61,044 bases of DNA from Bacteroidales bacterium. Its GTDB lineage: Bacteria > Bacteroidota > Bacteroidia > Bacteroidales > WCHB1-69. A program made the translations under genes and the position numbers. Numbering within the stretch: the stretch's first letter is position 1; each line of letters opens with the position of its first letter. Below are positions 15,777 through 24,209 of this stretch, piece by piece. The stretch lies in the NCBI GenBank assembly GCA_017617445.1, contig JAFZWE010000027.1, forward strand, positions 1-61,044, in the 5' to 3' direction. The notes beneath the pieces are model-generated. The model searched no databases and had not been told where the DNA came from. It saw only the letters and a list, made by a program, of their open reading frames with translations.

Positions 15777-18260
15777 TTATTTACAGTTCTTGAATATGAT
15801 TTTTTTCACTTCCTGATTGTCAAAAATCACCACCGGAAGCTTGTCGAACAGTCCGCACAGACGGGCGGCATCGCGCTCCTGTGCCATCTGCACCGCCAGT
15901 GTGAAATTGCCACTCATGTACAACTCCTCGCGGACAGCCGAGATGGAGATGAAAGAGAACAGAAAGTCGTTGGAGATGCTTTCGTCGCGCAGGAACGGCT
16001 CCATCAAACTCACCGCATATACAAAGTCGTTGTTGCGCATGAAAATGGCCGCCAGCTTGTAGGCGTTTTTCCAGGAGGACATCACAGGATTGCGGATCTC
16101 TTTGATTTTGTTGTAGGTGTTCTCCAGCAAGGTGACATTCTCAGTGGTGGAGGGGGCGGTCTTCAAATAGTTGATGATTTGGAACTGGAATTCCAAGTTC
16201 AGGTCGTTGACCTTGTCCTGCGGCAACTGGCTGTAGCCGTACAGCTTGTCAATGTTAGCCTGACGGTTGGTGATGTCCATCATGTCGGCGAAGGGTCCCG
16301 CCGCAGCCACTTCGGCCATCACTTTGTTGTATTGCGCAATCTGGTTCACTGTGGTGGAAGTGGTGGTCGCACCTGACAGTTTGCTGACCTCCAGCATGGC
16401 ATTCGCTGTGGTGTTGTTCACGCCTTTGTCCAATATGGCCTGCATGTATACGCGGTTGCTGAGCAGCGGCTGGTAGTTTTTCTGGTTCGGGATTTCCAGA
16501 CCGCTCACCGCAGAGGCTCCGTAGCGCCCGGCTTCCACCTCTTTCATGATGTACTGCTGGATGGCCATCGCCAGCGGTAGGTTCTTCGCTGCCAACGAAC
16601 GGTTGAATTTTGTTACGGTGAAGGGCTGTTCGTTTTCTCCGTCCACTTTGTAACGGATGTGCAGCACGATTACGGCGCGACGCTCTTTTTTCAGATAGTC
16701 ATTCTCCAGCGCCTTGGCAATTTCACCGTTGTTGTATTTGAGCTGCGAAAGCGCATACTCCTTCGTGCCCACCGCCAAATCGCTGTACTCGGGATGTTTC
16801 ACCAAATCCTGCTTGAACATCTCCCAGCTGTCGTCGTACTTGATGTTTACGTCAAATGTGTTGTCCGCGAACTGTTTCTTCAGCGCGCTGGCCATGCTCT
16901 CGGCACGGCGCTTCTGGTTTTTCTGCGTGGTGGCGTTGCCCGAATAGTTGAATGAGGTGCAAGCGGTCAAATCCACTTTCTCCACCACAAACGCGGGCTC
17001 TTCCAATTCATTGAAATAAGCCTTGATATCGTCCAGCGTGTAGTCCAGTTTCTTGTCGTCAAAGGGGATGGTGACGGTGATTTCGTTGGTCTCTGCCACC
17101 GGTACCCATTCGCCCGCCGCCTTGATGGTGCTCTCGTCTTTCAGGAAGTACATCGGCTCCTTGTAGTCGGCATTCTTGCACTCCACGTTTTTCTTCAGCA
17201 CATCGCGGCAAACATATTTCCCATCCTTGATGATAATGATGTTGATGTCATAGTCTGCATTGTCCGGGATCTCCTGGGGCACTTCCGCAATAGGGGAGAA
17301 CAGCTTGGTGGTCTTTTTGCCCGTGGCCTGGTTGTCCGCCACCATCTGGTCGTAAGAGATGGTTTTTGACATGAAGCCGTGGTTCGGGCGGTCCTGGTCC
17401 ACCTGGTCCGTCCCGTCGCCGTTATACTGGCTGTGCTGCACAAAGTCCAGCACGATGGCGTCGCCTTCCTTGCCGATGAGCTTGCGGATGACCTTCATGT
17501 CCTCGTGGGTGAAATACACCACACCGTCTTTCACCGACAGGCACTCGGGCAATATCTCCAGCCCCCGTTCGCTCATGCATTTCTTGCAGAGCTGCTCGTC
17601 GTAGCCGGCCAACCCGAGCTTGGTGCGGGTGTAGGGCAGGTCGCGGGGCATCCCCACCGGCTTGCCGTAGTTGAAGGTGCGGTCGTTGGCCAGGATGTAA
17701 GAGGCGTAAATGCTCTTCATGTATTTGTCAAACTCGTAGCCGAAACCCAGATAGGTGTACTGGCGGTCCAACAGCACTGCCGCCGTCTTCACGTTCTTCA
17801 GCATCGGACGGATCAGCTCCAGACAAACGTCATAATAGGTGTACTCGTTTGCTCCCAGCGTGGCTTTTGCCTTGGAAGTCAGCTCCTTGCCATGGGTGCC
17901 CAAACCGTACTTCTTCAAACGCTGCTCCGTGGTGCGGTAGGGGGGGAGATTCTCTACGGTCTTCTCCTCCTTCTGCGCTTGGTAAATCGCCTGCATCATC
18001 GCGGTGGAGTCCAGCTGGATGTCCGTCTTCATGGGCGGCAGATAGGCATATTGCGCACGCGCCGCATTCACCATGTCCTGCATGCAGTTGTACAGGATTT
18101 TGGTGCTGAAGTTGTTGGGAGCGAAATTTTTGGTGTAATCCTTGTTTTTTTTCAGCGATTCCGGATTGAAATCTTGATACGGATTCTCTGTCTGCGCATA
18201 AATTAAATTGCTGAATATCATGCAAAATAGCGCAACAAAAAGGGTGGTCTTTTTCATCAT
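15777..18260 (-). CDS. Large secreted protein of unknown function, possibly with an N-terminal CAP-like domain
   Basis: An 827-residue exported protein with a signal peptide ending IYA-Q. Residues about 45-190 resemble a CAP/SCP domain (MVNAARAQYAYLPPM, LDSTAMMQAIYQAQ, LDRQYTYLGFGYEF), but the classic CAP histidines are not obvious, so this is tentative. The middle and C-terminal parts contain a segment reminiscent of OmpA-like or TPR folds (KNQKRRAESMASALKKQF). They match no family I can name. It is followed at 40 bp by the S46 peptidase, suggesting co-transcription. Function is unknown. Confidence 0.72.
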   Translation of the reverse strand: MMKKTTLFVALFCMIFSNLIYAQTENPYQDFNPESLKKNKDYTKNFAPNNFSTKILYNCMQDMVNAARAQYAYLPPMKTDIQLDSTAMMQAIYQAQKEEKTVENLPPYRTTEQRLKKYGLGTHGKELTSKAKATLGANEYTYYDVCLELIRPMLKNVKTAAVLLDRQYTYLGFGYEFDKYMKSIYASYILANDRTFNYGKPVGMPRDLPYTRTKLGLAGYDEQLCKKCMSERGLEILPECLSVKDGVVYFTHEDMKVIRKLIGKEGDAIVLDFVQHSQYNGDGTDQVDQDRPNHGFMSKTISYDQMVADNQATGKKTTKLFSPIAEVPQEIPDNADYDINIIIIKDGKYVCRDVLKKNVECKNADYKEPMYFLKDESTIKAAGEWVPVAETNEITVTIPFDDKKLDYTLDDIKAYFNELEEPAFVVEKVDLTACTSFNYSGNATTQKNQKRRAESMASALKKQFADNTFDVNIKYDDSWEMFKQDLVKHPEYSDLAVGTKEYALSQLKYNNGEIAKALENDYLKKERRAVIVLHIRYKVDGENEQPFTVTKFNRSLAAKNLPLAMAIQQYIMKEVEAGRYGASAVSGLEIPNQKNYQPLLSNRVYMQAILDKGVNNTTANAMLEVSKLSGATTTSTTVNQIAQYNKVMAEVAAAGPFADMMDITNRQANIDKLYGYSQLPQDKVNDLNLEFQFQIINYLKTAPSTTENVTLLENTYNKIKEIRNPVMSSWKNAYKLAAIFMRNNDFVYAVSLMEPFLRDESISNDFLFSFISISAVREELYMSGNFTLAVQMAQERDAARLCGLFDKLPVVIFDNQEVKKIIFKNCK

Positions 18261-18510
18261 GGAAAGATTGGTTTCTTATTTCTAAAAAAGAGTGCAATAA
18301 TAGCGATTTTTTGTTCATCTTCCGCGCTTTTCTCTCTTTTTTTTATTTGGGCGTGCCGGCACCTCCCCGCCAGCCTCCCCCTGCCGTCGGGCTTTCCGCT
18401 TTACTCACTCCCCATCCGCATTCCCCGCCCGCACGTTCGTGCCCGCTGCAATCCCTCACGCTTTGACCCCGGACTTTGAAATTACTCTCTCTTAACTCAA
18501 AAAAAAACCG
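18261..18510. repeat. C-rich intergenic region, possible interspersed repeat
   Basis: Between the divergent 827-aa gene and trpS lies about 150 bp of pyrimidine-rich, GC-rich sequence unlike its neighbours. It contains a perfect palindrome GTGCCGGCAC (18353-18362), a small GCACG-TT-CGTGC hairpin and a CTGCAATCCCTCACGC segment. From memory, GGGCTTTCCGC followed by GCTGCAATCCCT is common in non-coding repeats of Bacteroidetes. No ORF or RNA gene is recognised. Confidence 0.4.
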
Positions 18511-18518
18511 TATTTTTG
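18511..18518 (+). promoter_or_regulatory. Bacteroidetes -7 element for trpS
   Basis: TATTTTTG, 18 bp before the trpS ATG at 18537. Confidence 0.6.
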
Positions 18519-18536
18519 CAGGCTTAATTTTAAAAT

Positions 18537-19532
18537 ATGGACAAAGTACTTAGCGGAATCAGACCCACGGGCTTCCTCCACCTCGGAAACTATTTCGGAG
18601 CCCTCAAGAATTTTATTAAAATGCAGGAGGAAAACGACTGCTATTTCTTTATCGCAGACTACCATTCGCTGACCACTCACCCTCATCCGGCAGATCTGCG
18701 CACCAATGTCAAGAATGTGCTGGTGGACTACCTCGCCGCCGGCCTTGACCCGGAAAAGGCCACCCTCTATATCCAGAGCGACCTGCCGGAAGTGTGCGAA
18801 CTCAGCCTCCTCCTCTCCATGAATGTGTATATCGGAGAACTGCAACGCGTCAGCTCTTTCAAGGAGAAAGTGAGACGACAGCCCAACAATGTGAATGCCG
18901 GCCTCCTTTCTTACCCCATCCTTATGGCCGCCGATATTCTGGTCCACCGCGCCGACAAAGTGCCGGTGGGGAAGGATCAGGAACAGCACCTCGAGATGAC
19001 CCGCGACTTCGCCCAGCGGTTCAACAATTTCTACGGAGTGGATTTCTTCAAACTCCCCGTCGCCTATAATTTCGGCCAGGAACTGGTGAAAATCCCCGGA
19101 CTGGACGGCTCTACCAAGATGTCAAAGTCCGACAACGAGAACTCCTGCATCTACCTTTCCGACACCCCGGAGGTGATCCGCAAAAAAGTGATGAAGGCCG
19201 TGACTGACAGCGGCCCCATAGAGCCCAATCAGCCCAAACCACAGGCCATCGAGAATCTTTTCGCCCTCATGCGCGCCGTTTCCAGTCCGGAAACCGTGCA
19301 GTTTTTTGAGACCGAATACAACGAGTGCCGCATCCGCTACGGTGATATGAAAAAGCAGCTCGCCGCAGACATGATAGCGTTTATCGCCCCCATCCATGAG
19401 CGAATCCTTGAACTGCGCAGCGATGACGACTATTTGAGGAAGGTGGTGCGCCTCGGCGCCGAAAAAGCACACGAGAGCGCAGCTCCCACCGTGCGTTTCG
19501 TCCGTGAGGTTATCGGCATCAAACCACTGTGA
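18537..19532 (+). CDS. trpS: Tryptophanyl-tRNA synthetase
   Basis: A class I aminoacyl-tRNA synthetase charging tRNA-Trp. The HIGH-type signature appears as GFLHLGNYFGAL (residues about 12-23), preceded by SGIRPTG. The KMSKS loop appears exactly as TKMSKSDNEN. Length 331 aa is typical of bacterial TrpRS. It has its own -7 box and is followed 31 bp later by the recombinase, then the SpoU gene, so the three may form an operon. Confidence 0.97.
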   Translation: MDKVLSGIRPTGFLHLGNYFGALKNFIKMQEENDCYFFIADYHSLTTHPHPADLRTNVKNVLVDYLAAGLDPEKATLYIQSDLPEVCELSLLLSMNVYIGELQRVSSFKEKVRRQPNNVNAGLLSYPILMAADILVHRADKVPVGKDQEQHLEMTRDFAQRFNNFYGVDFFKLPVAYNFGQELVKIPGLDGSTKMSKSDNENSCIYLSDTPEVIRKKVMKAVTDSGPIEPNQPKPQAIENLFALMRAVSSPETVQFFETEYNECRIRYGDMKKQLAADMIAFIAPIHERILELRSDDDYLRKVVRLGAEKAHESAAPTVRFVREVIGIKPL

Positions 19533-19563
19533 TCCGTTTCTTTCCCGCCACTCCTCTTTGGCT

Positions 19564-20430
19564 ATGTTCCGTCAATACCTTCTGCTTGAGCGCTCGCTGT
19601 CGGCCAAGACAGCCGAAGCCTACCTGCATGATGTGGCCCTCCTGAAGGAGTTCCTCGCCGATCGCCCTCTGGAGTCCGCCACCGTGGAGGATCTCCAGCA
19701 TTTCATCGTTTTTTTACAGGAAGTGAAAAAGGTGGAAGCTGCCTCGCAAGCACGGATCCTGGCTGGGGTGCGGGCCTACTACCGTTATCTCCTCATGGAA
19801 CGGAAAATTGAGGAGAATCCAGCTCTGCTGGTGGATGCCCCCAAGCTGAAACGACACCTGCCCAATGTGCTCTCCGTCCCCGAAATTGAATCCTTGATGA
19901 ATGCTGTGGACCTTAGTGCTCCTGAAGGCCACCGCAACCGCGCTATGCTGGAAGTGCTCTATGGCTGCGGACTCCGCGTCAGCGAACTTACCGAACTCCG
20001 CCTCTCCTGGCTCCATTTTGATGAACACTACCTCCGGGTGATCGGCAAAGGAAATAAAGAACGTATTGTGCCGGTGGGACATACTGCCCAAAAAGCTGTG
20101 CTCAATTACGTGGAGGGAGAACGCAAGCATCTCAAAATTAAAAAAGGTTGCGAAGATATTGTCTTTCTGAACAAAAGGGGAGGGGAACTTTCCCGTCAGA
20201 TGGTTTTTTACATTGTGAAAACCTCTGCCCAAGCCGCAGGAATCCATAAAGCCATCAGTCCCCATACGTTCCGCCATTCCTTCGCCACCCACCTGGTGGA
20301 GGGTGGGGCAGACTTGCGCGCTGTACAAGAGATGCTGGGACATGAAAGTATTACCACTACTGAGATTTACACTCATCTGGACAGGGATTATATACAAAGT
20401 ACCATCGCACTGTTTCACCCAAGATATTAA
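19564..20430 (+). CDS. xerD: Tyrosine recombinase, XerD-like
   Basis: A site-specific recombinase that resolves chromosome dimers at dif with its Xer partner. The N-terminal SAM-like DNA-binding domain spans about residues 1-85 (FRQYLLLERSLSAKT). The catalytic domain shows Arg in GCGLRVSELTEL, Lys in GKGNKERIVP, HTFRHSFATHL and the nucleophile Tyr in TTTEIYTHLD. Length is 288 aa. I used the ATG at 19564 because upstream in-frame residues are not family-like. XerC and XerD are hard to separate by eye; the intact catalytic set and its place among core genes favour a housekeeping Xer rather than a mobile integrase. Confidence 0.9.
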   Translation: MFRQYLLLERSLSAKTAEAYLHDVALLKEFLADRPLESATVEDLQHFIVFLQEVKKVEAASQARILAGVRAYYRYLLMERKIEENPALLVDAPKLKRHLPNVLSVPEIESLMNAVDLSAPEGHRNRAMLEVLYGCGLRVSELTELRLSWLHFDEHYLRVIGKGNKERIVPVGHTAQKAVLNYVEGERKHLKIKKGCEDIVFLNKRGGELSRQMVFYIVKTSAQAAGIHKAISPHTFRHSFATHLVEGGADLRAVQEMLGHESITTTEIYTHLDRDYIQSTIALFHPRY

Positions 20431-20432
20431 CT

Positions 20433-21272
20433 ATGACCACCTCCCCCCATATCATTGAAGTCCGCTCAACGGATGATGCGGGTCTGGATTTGTTCGCCCG
20501 ACTGACCGAAACGCAATTGCGCAATAGGCTGGAGCCAGAAAAAGGGGTTTTTATCGCGGAAAGTCCCAAGGTGATTGCTGTGGCACTGGATGCCGGCTAT
20601 CAGCCGGTGGCCCTGCTCACGGAACATCGCCATATTGAGGGGGATGCCCGGGAGATTATCCGCCGTTGTGGCGATATTCCCATCTATACCGGTGACTCTT
20701 CCGTGCTGGAACGGCTGACCGGCTTCCACTTGACCCGCGGGGTGCTCTGCGCCATGCGTCGTCCTGCCCCCCGCCCGCTGGAAGAGGTCTGTCGCGATAA
20801 AAAAAGACTGGCCGTGTTGGATGGCGTGGTGGACGCCACCAATGTGGGTGCCATTTTCCGCTCCGCCGCCGCTCTCGGCATGGACGGCCTCCTGCTAACC
20901 CCTTCGTGCTGCGATCCGCTGAACCGTCGCGCTGTACGCGTCAGCATGGGTACGGTGTTCCAGATTCCTTGGACCTTCCTCTGCCCTTGCCATGGCAATG
21001 GGCATCAACCGGCCTTTGACCGTTTGCATGAGTTCGGTTTCCAAGTGGCAGCGATGGCTCTCCGACCTGATGCCCTCCGTCTGGATGACCCCTCGTTGCA
21101 AAATGTTCCCCAGTTGGCCATCGTCATGGGCGCCGAAGGAGATGGCTTGGCCGACGCTGCCATTGACAGCTGCGACTTTGTGGTGCGCATCCCCATGTTC
21201 CACGGGGTGGATTCCCTCAATGTGGCTGCCGCCAGTGCGGTCGCCTTCTGGCAGCTGAAAAGGGAGTGTTAG
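20433..21272 (+). CDS. SpoU/TrmH family RNA 2'-O-methyltransferase
   Basis: A SPOUT-fold RNA ribose methyltransferase of 279 aa. The N-terminal substrate-binding domain (FIAESPKVIAVAL) is followed by the catalytic domain. The latter carries the three SpoU motifs: NVGAIFRSAAALG, VMGAEGDGLAD and IPMFHGVDSLNVAAASAVAFW. It starts 2 bp after the recombinase stop, so it is translated in the same operon. Target could be 23S rRNA or tRNA; this cannot be resolved by inspection. Confidence 0.92.
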   Translation: MTTSPHIIEVRSTDDAGLDLFARLTETQLRNRLEPEKGVFIAESPKVIAVALDAGYQPVALLTEHRHIEGDAREIIRRCGDIPIYTGDSSVLERLTGFHLTRGVLCAMRRPAPRPLEEVCRDKKRLAVLDGVVDATNVGAIFRSAAALGMDGLLLTPSCCDPLNRRAVRVSMGTVFQIPWTFLCPCHGNGHQPAFDRLHEFGFQVAAMALRPDALRLDDPSLQNVPQLAIVMGAEGDGLADAAIDSCDFVVRIPMFHGVDSLNVAAASAVAFWQLKREC

Positions 21273-21325
21273 TTTCTCTTGCATATTTTATGTGCACGGC
21301 GTGACGAAGTGTCCCGTTTTTTTAC

Positions 21326-21333
21326 TATTTTTG
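21326..21333 (+). promoter_or_regulatory. Bacteroidetes -7 element for the CoA-transferase gene
   Basis: TATTTTTG lies 24 bp before the ATG at 21358 and supports that start over an earlier in-frame codon. Confidence 0.6.
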
Positions 21334-21357
21334 TCCCAGTTATTTTATCTCTCGTTT

Positions 21358-22650
21358 ATGGAAAAACTACATATTTCTACAATGTCTGCCGCTGATGCCG
21401 TGAAATTGGTGCAGTCTGGCGACCGGCTGCATTGGCCTTGTGTGTCTGCAGCCCCTGAAGCGCTGATCCGCGCCCTCGTGGAACGTGCCCCGGAACTTCA
21501 AAATGTCCATATTACCCACCTTTATACTGAAGGTTACGCGGATTATGTGCTTCCCCAGTATGCCGGGACTTTTCAGCTGGATTCCTTTTTTATCGGTGGG
21601 AATGTGCGCAAGGCCACACAGGCAGGTTACGCGGATTATATTCCGTGTTCCCTCTCTGATACGGCAAAGATGATTGAGGAGGGCTATCAGCCTGTGGATG
21701 GGGTGTTTGTCATGGTGAGCGAACCTGACGACGAGGGCTATGTTTCTCTCGGTACTTCGGTGGATTGCACGTTGGCAGCCATCAGGACTGCCCGCTATGT
21801 GGTGGCGCAGGTTAACCGCTATATGCCTTATTGCCATGGCGATGCACGAATTCCTGTGTCAAAGATCACTGCTTTTGTACGGCACGATGTCCCACTCATT
21901 GAAGCGGAGTTTCCTGCTCTTTCAGAACAGGATATCGCTATCGGGAAACATGCAGCCGCTTTGATTCCCGACGGTGCCACTTTGCAGATCGGGATTGGAA
22001 ATATCCCGAATGCTGTATTGGCACAACTCACCTCGCACCAGCATCTGGGTATCCATTCGGAAATGTTCTCCGATGGCGTTCTGCCTTTGATCGAGAGCGG
22101 TGTCATTGACGGCAGCCGGAAGAAATTGGATGTGGGAGTCCATGTGGCCACCTTCCTGAAAGGGACACGGAGACTCTATGATTTCGTGGACCATAACCCC
22201 TCCGTTCATATTGACGATGTGGCCTATACCAACAATCCGGCGGTGATCGCCAGCAATCCCAAGGTGGTGGCTTTGAACTCCGCTATTCAGATTGACCTCA
22301 CCGGTCAGGTCTGTGCGGATTCCATCGGCACTACAATGTTCAGCGGATCAGGCGGACAGTTGGATTTTATGTTGGGCGCAGGTGCCAGCGAAGGCGGAAT
22401 CCCCATTGTGGCCATGCCGTCCATTACCGGAAAAGGGGTGAGTAAGATTGTGCCGACACTGGCGGAAGGCGCCGGTGTGGTGACCCCACGAACTGTCGTG
22501 CATTGGGTGGTGACAGAATTCGGTGCAGTCAATTTGTACGGCAAGCCCCTGAAAGAACGTGCCCGCCTGTTGACCTCCATCGCGCATCCTTCTGCCCGTG
22601 AAGCTTTGGAGAAGGCGGCGTATGATAGATTTTGCAAGAAATCATTTTGA
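21358..22650 (+). CDS. Acetyl-CoA hydrolase/transferase family (4-hydroxybutyrate CoA-transferase-like)
   Basis: Transfers CoA between carboxylic acids, typically from acetyl-CoA to an acid such as 4-hydroxybutyrate, butyrate or succinate, in fermentation. Seen are the glycine-rich CoA site (LQIGIGNIPNAV), the probable catalytic Glu in GIHSEMFSDG, and the GSGGQLDFMLGA loop. The length of 430 aa matches the AbfT/Cat1 group. The start is fixed by the -7 element 24 bp upstream. Its 3' end overlaps aroE on the other strand by 9 bp. The exact acyl specificity is not determinable here. Confidence 0.9.
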   Translation: MEKLHISTMSAADAVKLVQSGDRLHWPCVSAAPEALIRALVERAPELQNVHITHLYTEGYADYVLPQYAGTFQLDSFFIGGNVRKATQAGYADYIPCSLSDTAKMIEEGYQPVDGVFVMVSEPDDEGYVSLGTSVDCTLAAIRTARYVVAQVNRYMPYCHGDARIPVSKITAFVRHDVPLIEAEFPALSEQDIAIGKHAAALIPDGATLQIGIGNIPNAVLAQLTSHQHLGIHSEMFSDGVLPLIESGVIDGSRKKLDVGVHVATFLKGTRRLYDFVDHNPSVHIDDVAYTNNPAVIASNPKVVALNSAIQIDLTGQVCADSIGTTMFSGSGGQLDFMLGAGASEGGIPIVAMPSITGKGVSKIVPTLAEGAGVVTPRTVVHWVVTEFGAVNLYGKPLKERARLLTSIAHPSAREALEKAAYDRFCKKSF

Positions 22651-23394
22651 ACAGGAGTTCCAGATTTCCCAGCTGGCTTCGGCCTGGCCGTGGAGCATGG
22701 ACAGACCATTGAGGATTCGGCATCCACGGATACGTCCCTCGCGCAAAAATGCTGTTTCGCTGGGGTTGTAGATCATATCTATTAAAATGTGCCCGGGAGT
22801 GAGGGCCTTATAGGTCAATGGGAGCTTTTCCTCCACTTGGGGATAGGTGCCGATGGGAGTGGATTGTACCCACAGCCTGTGGCTGCGGAGTATTTCGGAA
22901 TCCAGGTCGTTGTATGTGATAGTGTCGGGATGGGGACTTCGCGACACTATCTGTATGTGGATTCCCTGTTGTTCCAATACGTAGGCGGCTGCATGGCTTG
23001 CCCCACCGGTGCCGAAAATGAGCGCGTGTGAGGGAAGCGTGCATTCAAGTGCTGCCAGCGCACATCTAAAGCCGATAATATCGGTGTTGTAGCCCTTCAA
23101 CACCACTCCTTCCGGCGTGCGGCGAATCCCAATGGTGTTGGCCGCGTGCACGGCACGGACCTCCTCAGACCATTCGTCCAAAAAAGGCAGAATGGATTCT
23201 TTATGCGGTGACGTGACATTGAGTCCGCAAATTTCAGGATGGCTTAGAACAAATGCGCGGATTCCGTCAATGTTTTTCATAGGAAAAAGCAGATATTGGG
23301 AATCTGTAATTCCTTCATTCTTGAATTTTTGTTGAAAAAAAGCAGGGGAGAAACTGTGTTCCAGCGGATAGCCTGCCAAACCGAAAATGCGCAT
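22642..23394 (-). CDS. aroE: Shikimate dehydrogenase
   Basis: An NADPH-dependent enzyme of the chorismate pathway that reduces 3-dehydroshikimate. The N-terminus FGLAGYPLEHSFSP, the catalytic Lys in NVTSPHKE and the Asp in GYNTDIIGF are all present. The NADP site follows (LIFGTGGASHAA). Length 250 aa is slightly short but normal for Bacteroidetes. It is translationally coupled to the DedA gene upstream (TGATG overlap at 23394) and converges on the CoA-transferase gene with a 9-bp overlap, leaving no room for a terminator between them. Confidence 0.95.
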   Translation of the reverse strand: MRIFGLAGYPLEHSFSPAFFQQKFKNEGITDSQYLLFPMKNIDGIRAFVLSHPEICGLNVTSPHKESILPFLDEWSEEVRAVHAANTIGIRRTPEGVVLKGYNTDIIGFRCALAALECTLPSHALIFGTGGASHAAAYVLEQQGIHIQIVSRSPHPDTITYNDLDSEILRSHRLWVQSTPIGTYPQVEEKLPLTYKALTPGHILIDMIYNPSETAFLREGRIRGCRILNGLSMLHGQAEASWEIWNSCSK

Positions 23395-24188
23395 CAGGCT
23401 TTCTCTTTAGGTTGGTTTCTCTTTTTGCGAAGGGCCTTGAAAACGAGATAGCCGACAAACAGCACTCCCAGCGCCAGCAAAATCCAGGAGAGTTCATGGC
23501 TGTATTCGGCAATCAAGTCCTGTTGTCCGTGGGCAATGTATCCCAAGAGGGCTAACAGGATGTTCCATGCCATGGCTCCCAGGGTGGTGTAAATAACAAA
23601 GGGGAGTATTCGCATTTTGGACAATCCCGCGGGAATGGAGATGAGCTGGCGGATGACGGGAATCAGTCGGCCGACAAGGGTGGAAGAGTTGCCGTGCTCT
23701 ATGAAATAGTCCTCTGCCTTTTTGACTTTTTCGGCGTTGAGCATCAACAGATGCCCTACTTTGGTTTCTGCAAACCAATAGACAAACGGTCGGCCAAGAA
23801 AATAGGAAATAGCGTAGTTGATTAATGCCCCGATCAATGCACCCAGTGTGGCAAATACCACAACAAGAAGGATGTTCAGCCATTTTTCATCTGTGGTGTA
23901 CAGCGGGGATTCCGGATTGCAGGCTGCGTATGCCGCCGGAGGGACAACAATTTCCGAAGGGAAGGGGATAAAGGAACTCTCTAAAGCCATCAGTGCCGAT
24001 ACGCTCCAGTAACTGAGATGGTTGGTGTACCAACCTCCGACTTTTGCAATAAAACCGGCATCCTGTTCGGGTGCCGGTTTCGGTTGCTCTATATTTTGTG
24101 TACAAGTGTCCTTGTCAGGCACTGCTGGTGCTGCTTGCAAGGAGCCTATGAGGCATAAGGTGGCAAGCAGTAGGAGAGGGCGTCTCAT
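23394..24188 (-). CDS. DedA-family membrane protein with an N-terminal extracytoplasmic extension
   Basis: DedA proteins are inner-membrane transporters implicated in recycling undecaprenyl phosphate or other lipids. The core has the family motifs: ESSFIPFPSE with its conserved acidic and Pro residues, GRPFVYWFAE, and GRLIPVIRQLISIPAG with the essential arginines. Several hydrophobic spans follow and the C-terminus is basic (RKKRNQPKEK). Unusually, the protein begins with a cleavable-looking signal sequence and a Pro/Gln/Glu-rich linker of about 30 residues before the first core helix. Length is 264 aa. It lies in an operon between the two TPR genes and aroE. Confidence 0.9.
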   Translation of the reverse strand: MRRPLLLLATLCLIGSLQAAPAVPDKDTCTQNIEQPKPAPEQDAGFIAKVGGWYTNHLSYWSVSALMALESSFIPFPSEIVVPPAAYAACNPESPLYTTDEKWLNILLVVVFATLGALIGALINYAISYFLGRPFVYWFAETKVGHLLMLNAEKVKKAEDYFIEHGNSSTLVGRLIPVIRQLISIPAGLSKMRILPFVIYTTLGAMAWNILLALLGYIAHGQQDLIAEYSHELSWILLALGVLFVGYLVFKALRKKRNQPKEKA

Positions 24189-24209
24189 GATATTTTCTGA
24201 ATTGGACGG

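Noticed and set aside
19564-20430. Xer-like recombinase as the integrase of a mobile element
   Set aside because: It sits between trpS and a SpoU gene with operon spacing and shows no att repeats, phage or conjugation genes; a housekeeping Xer is simpler.
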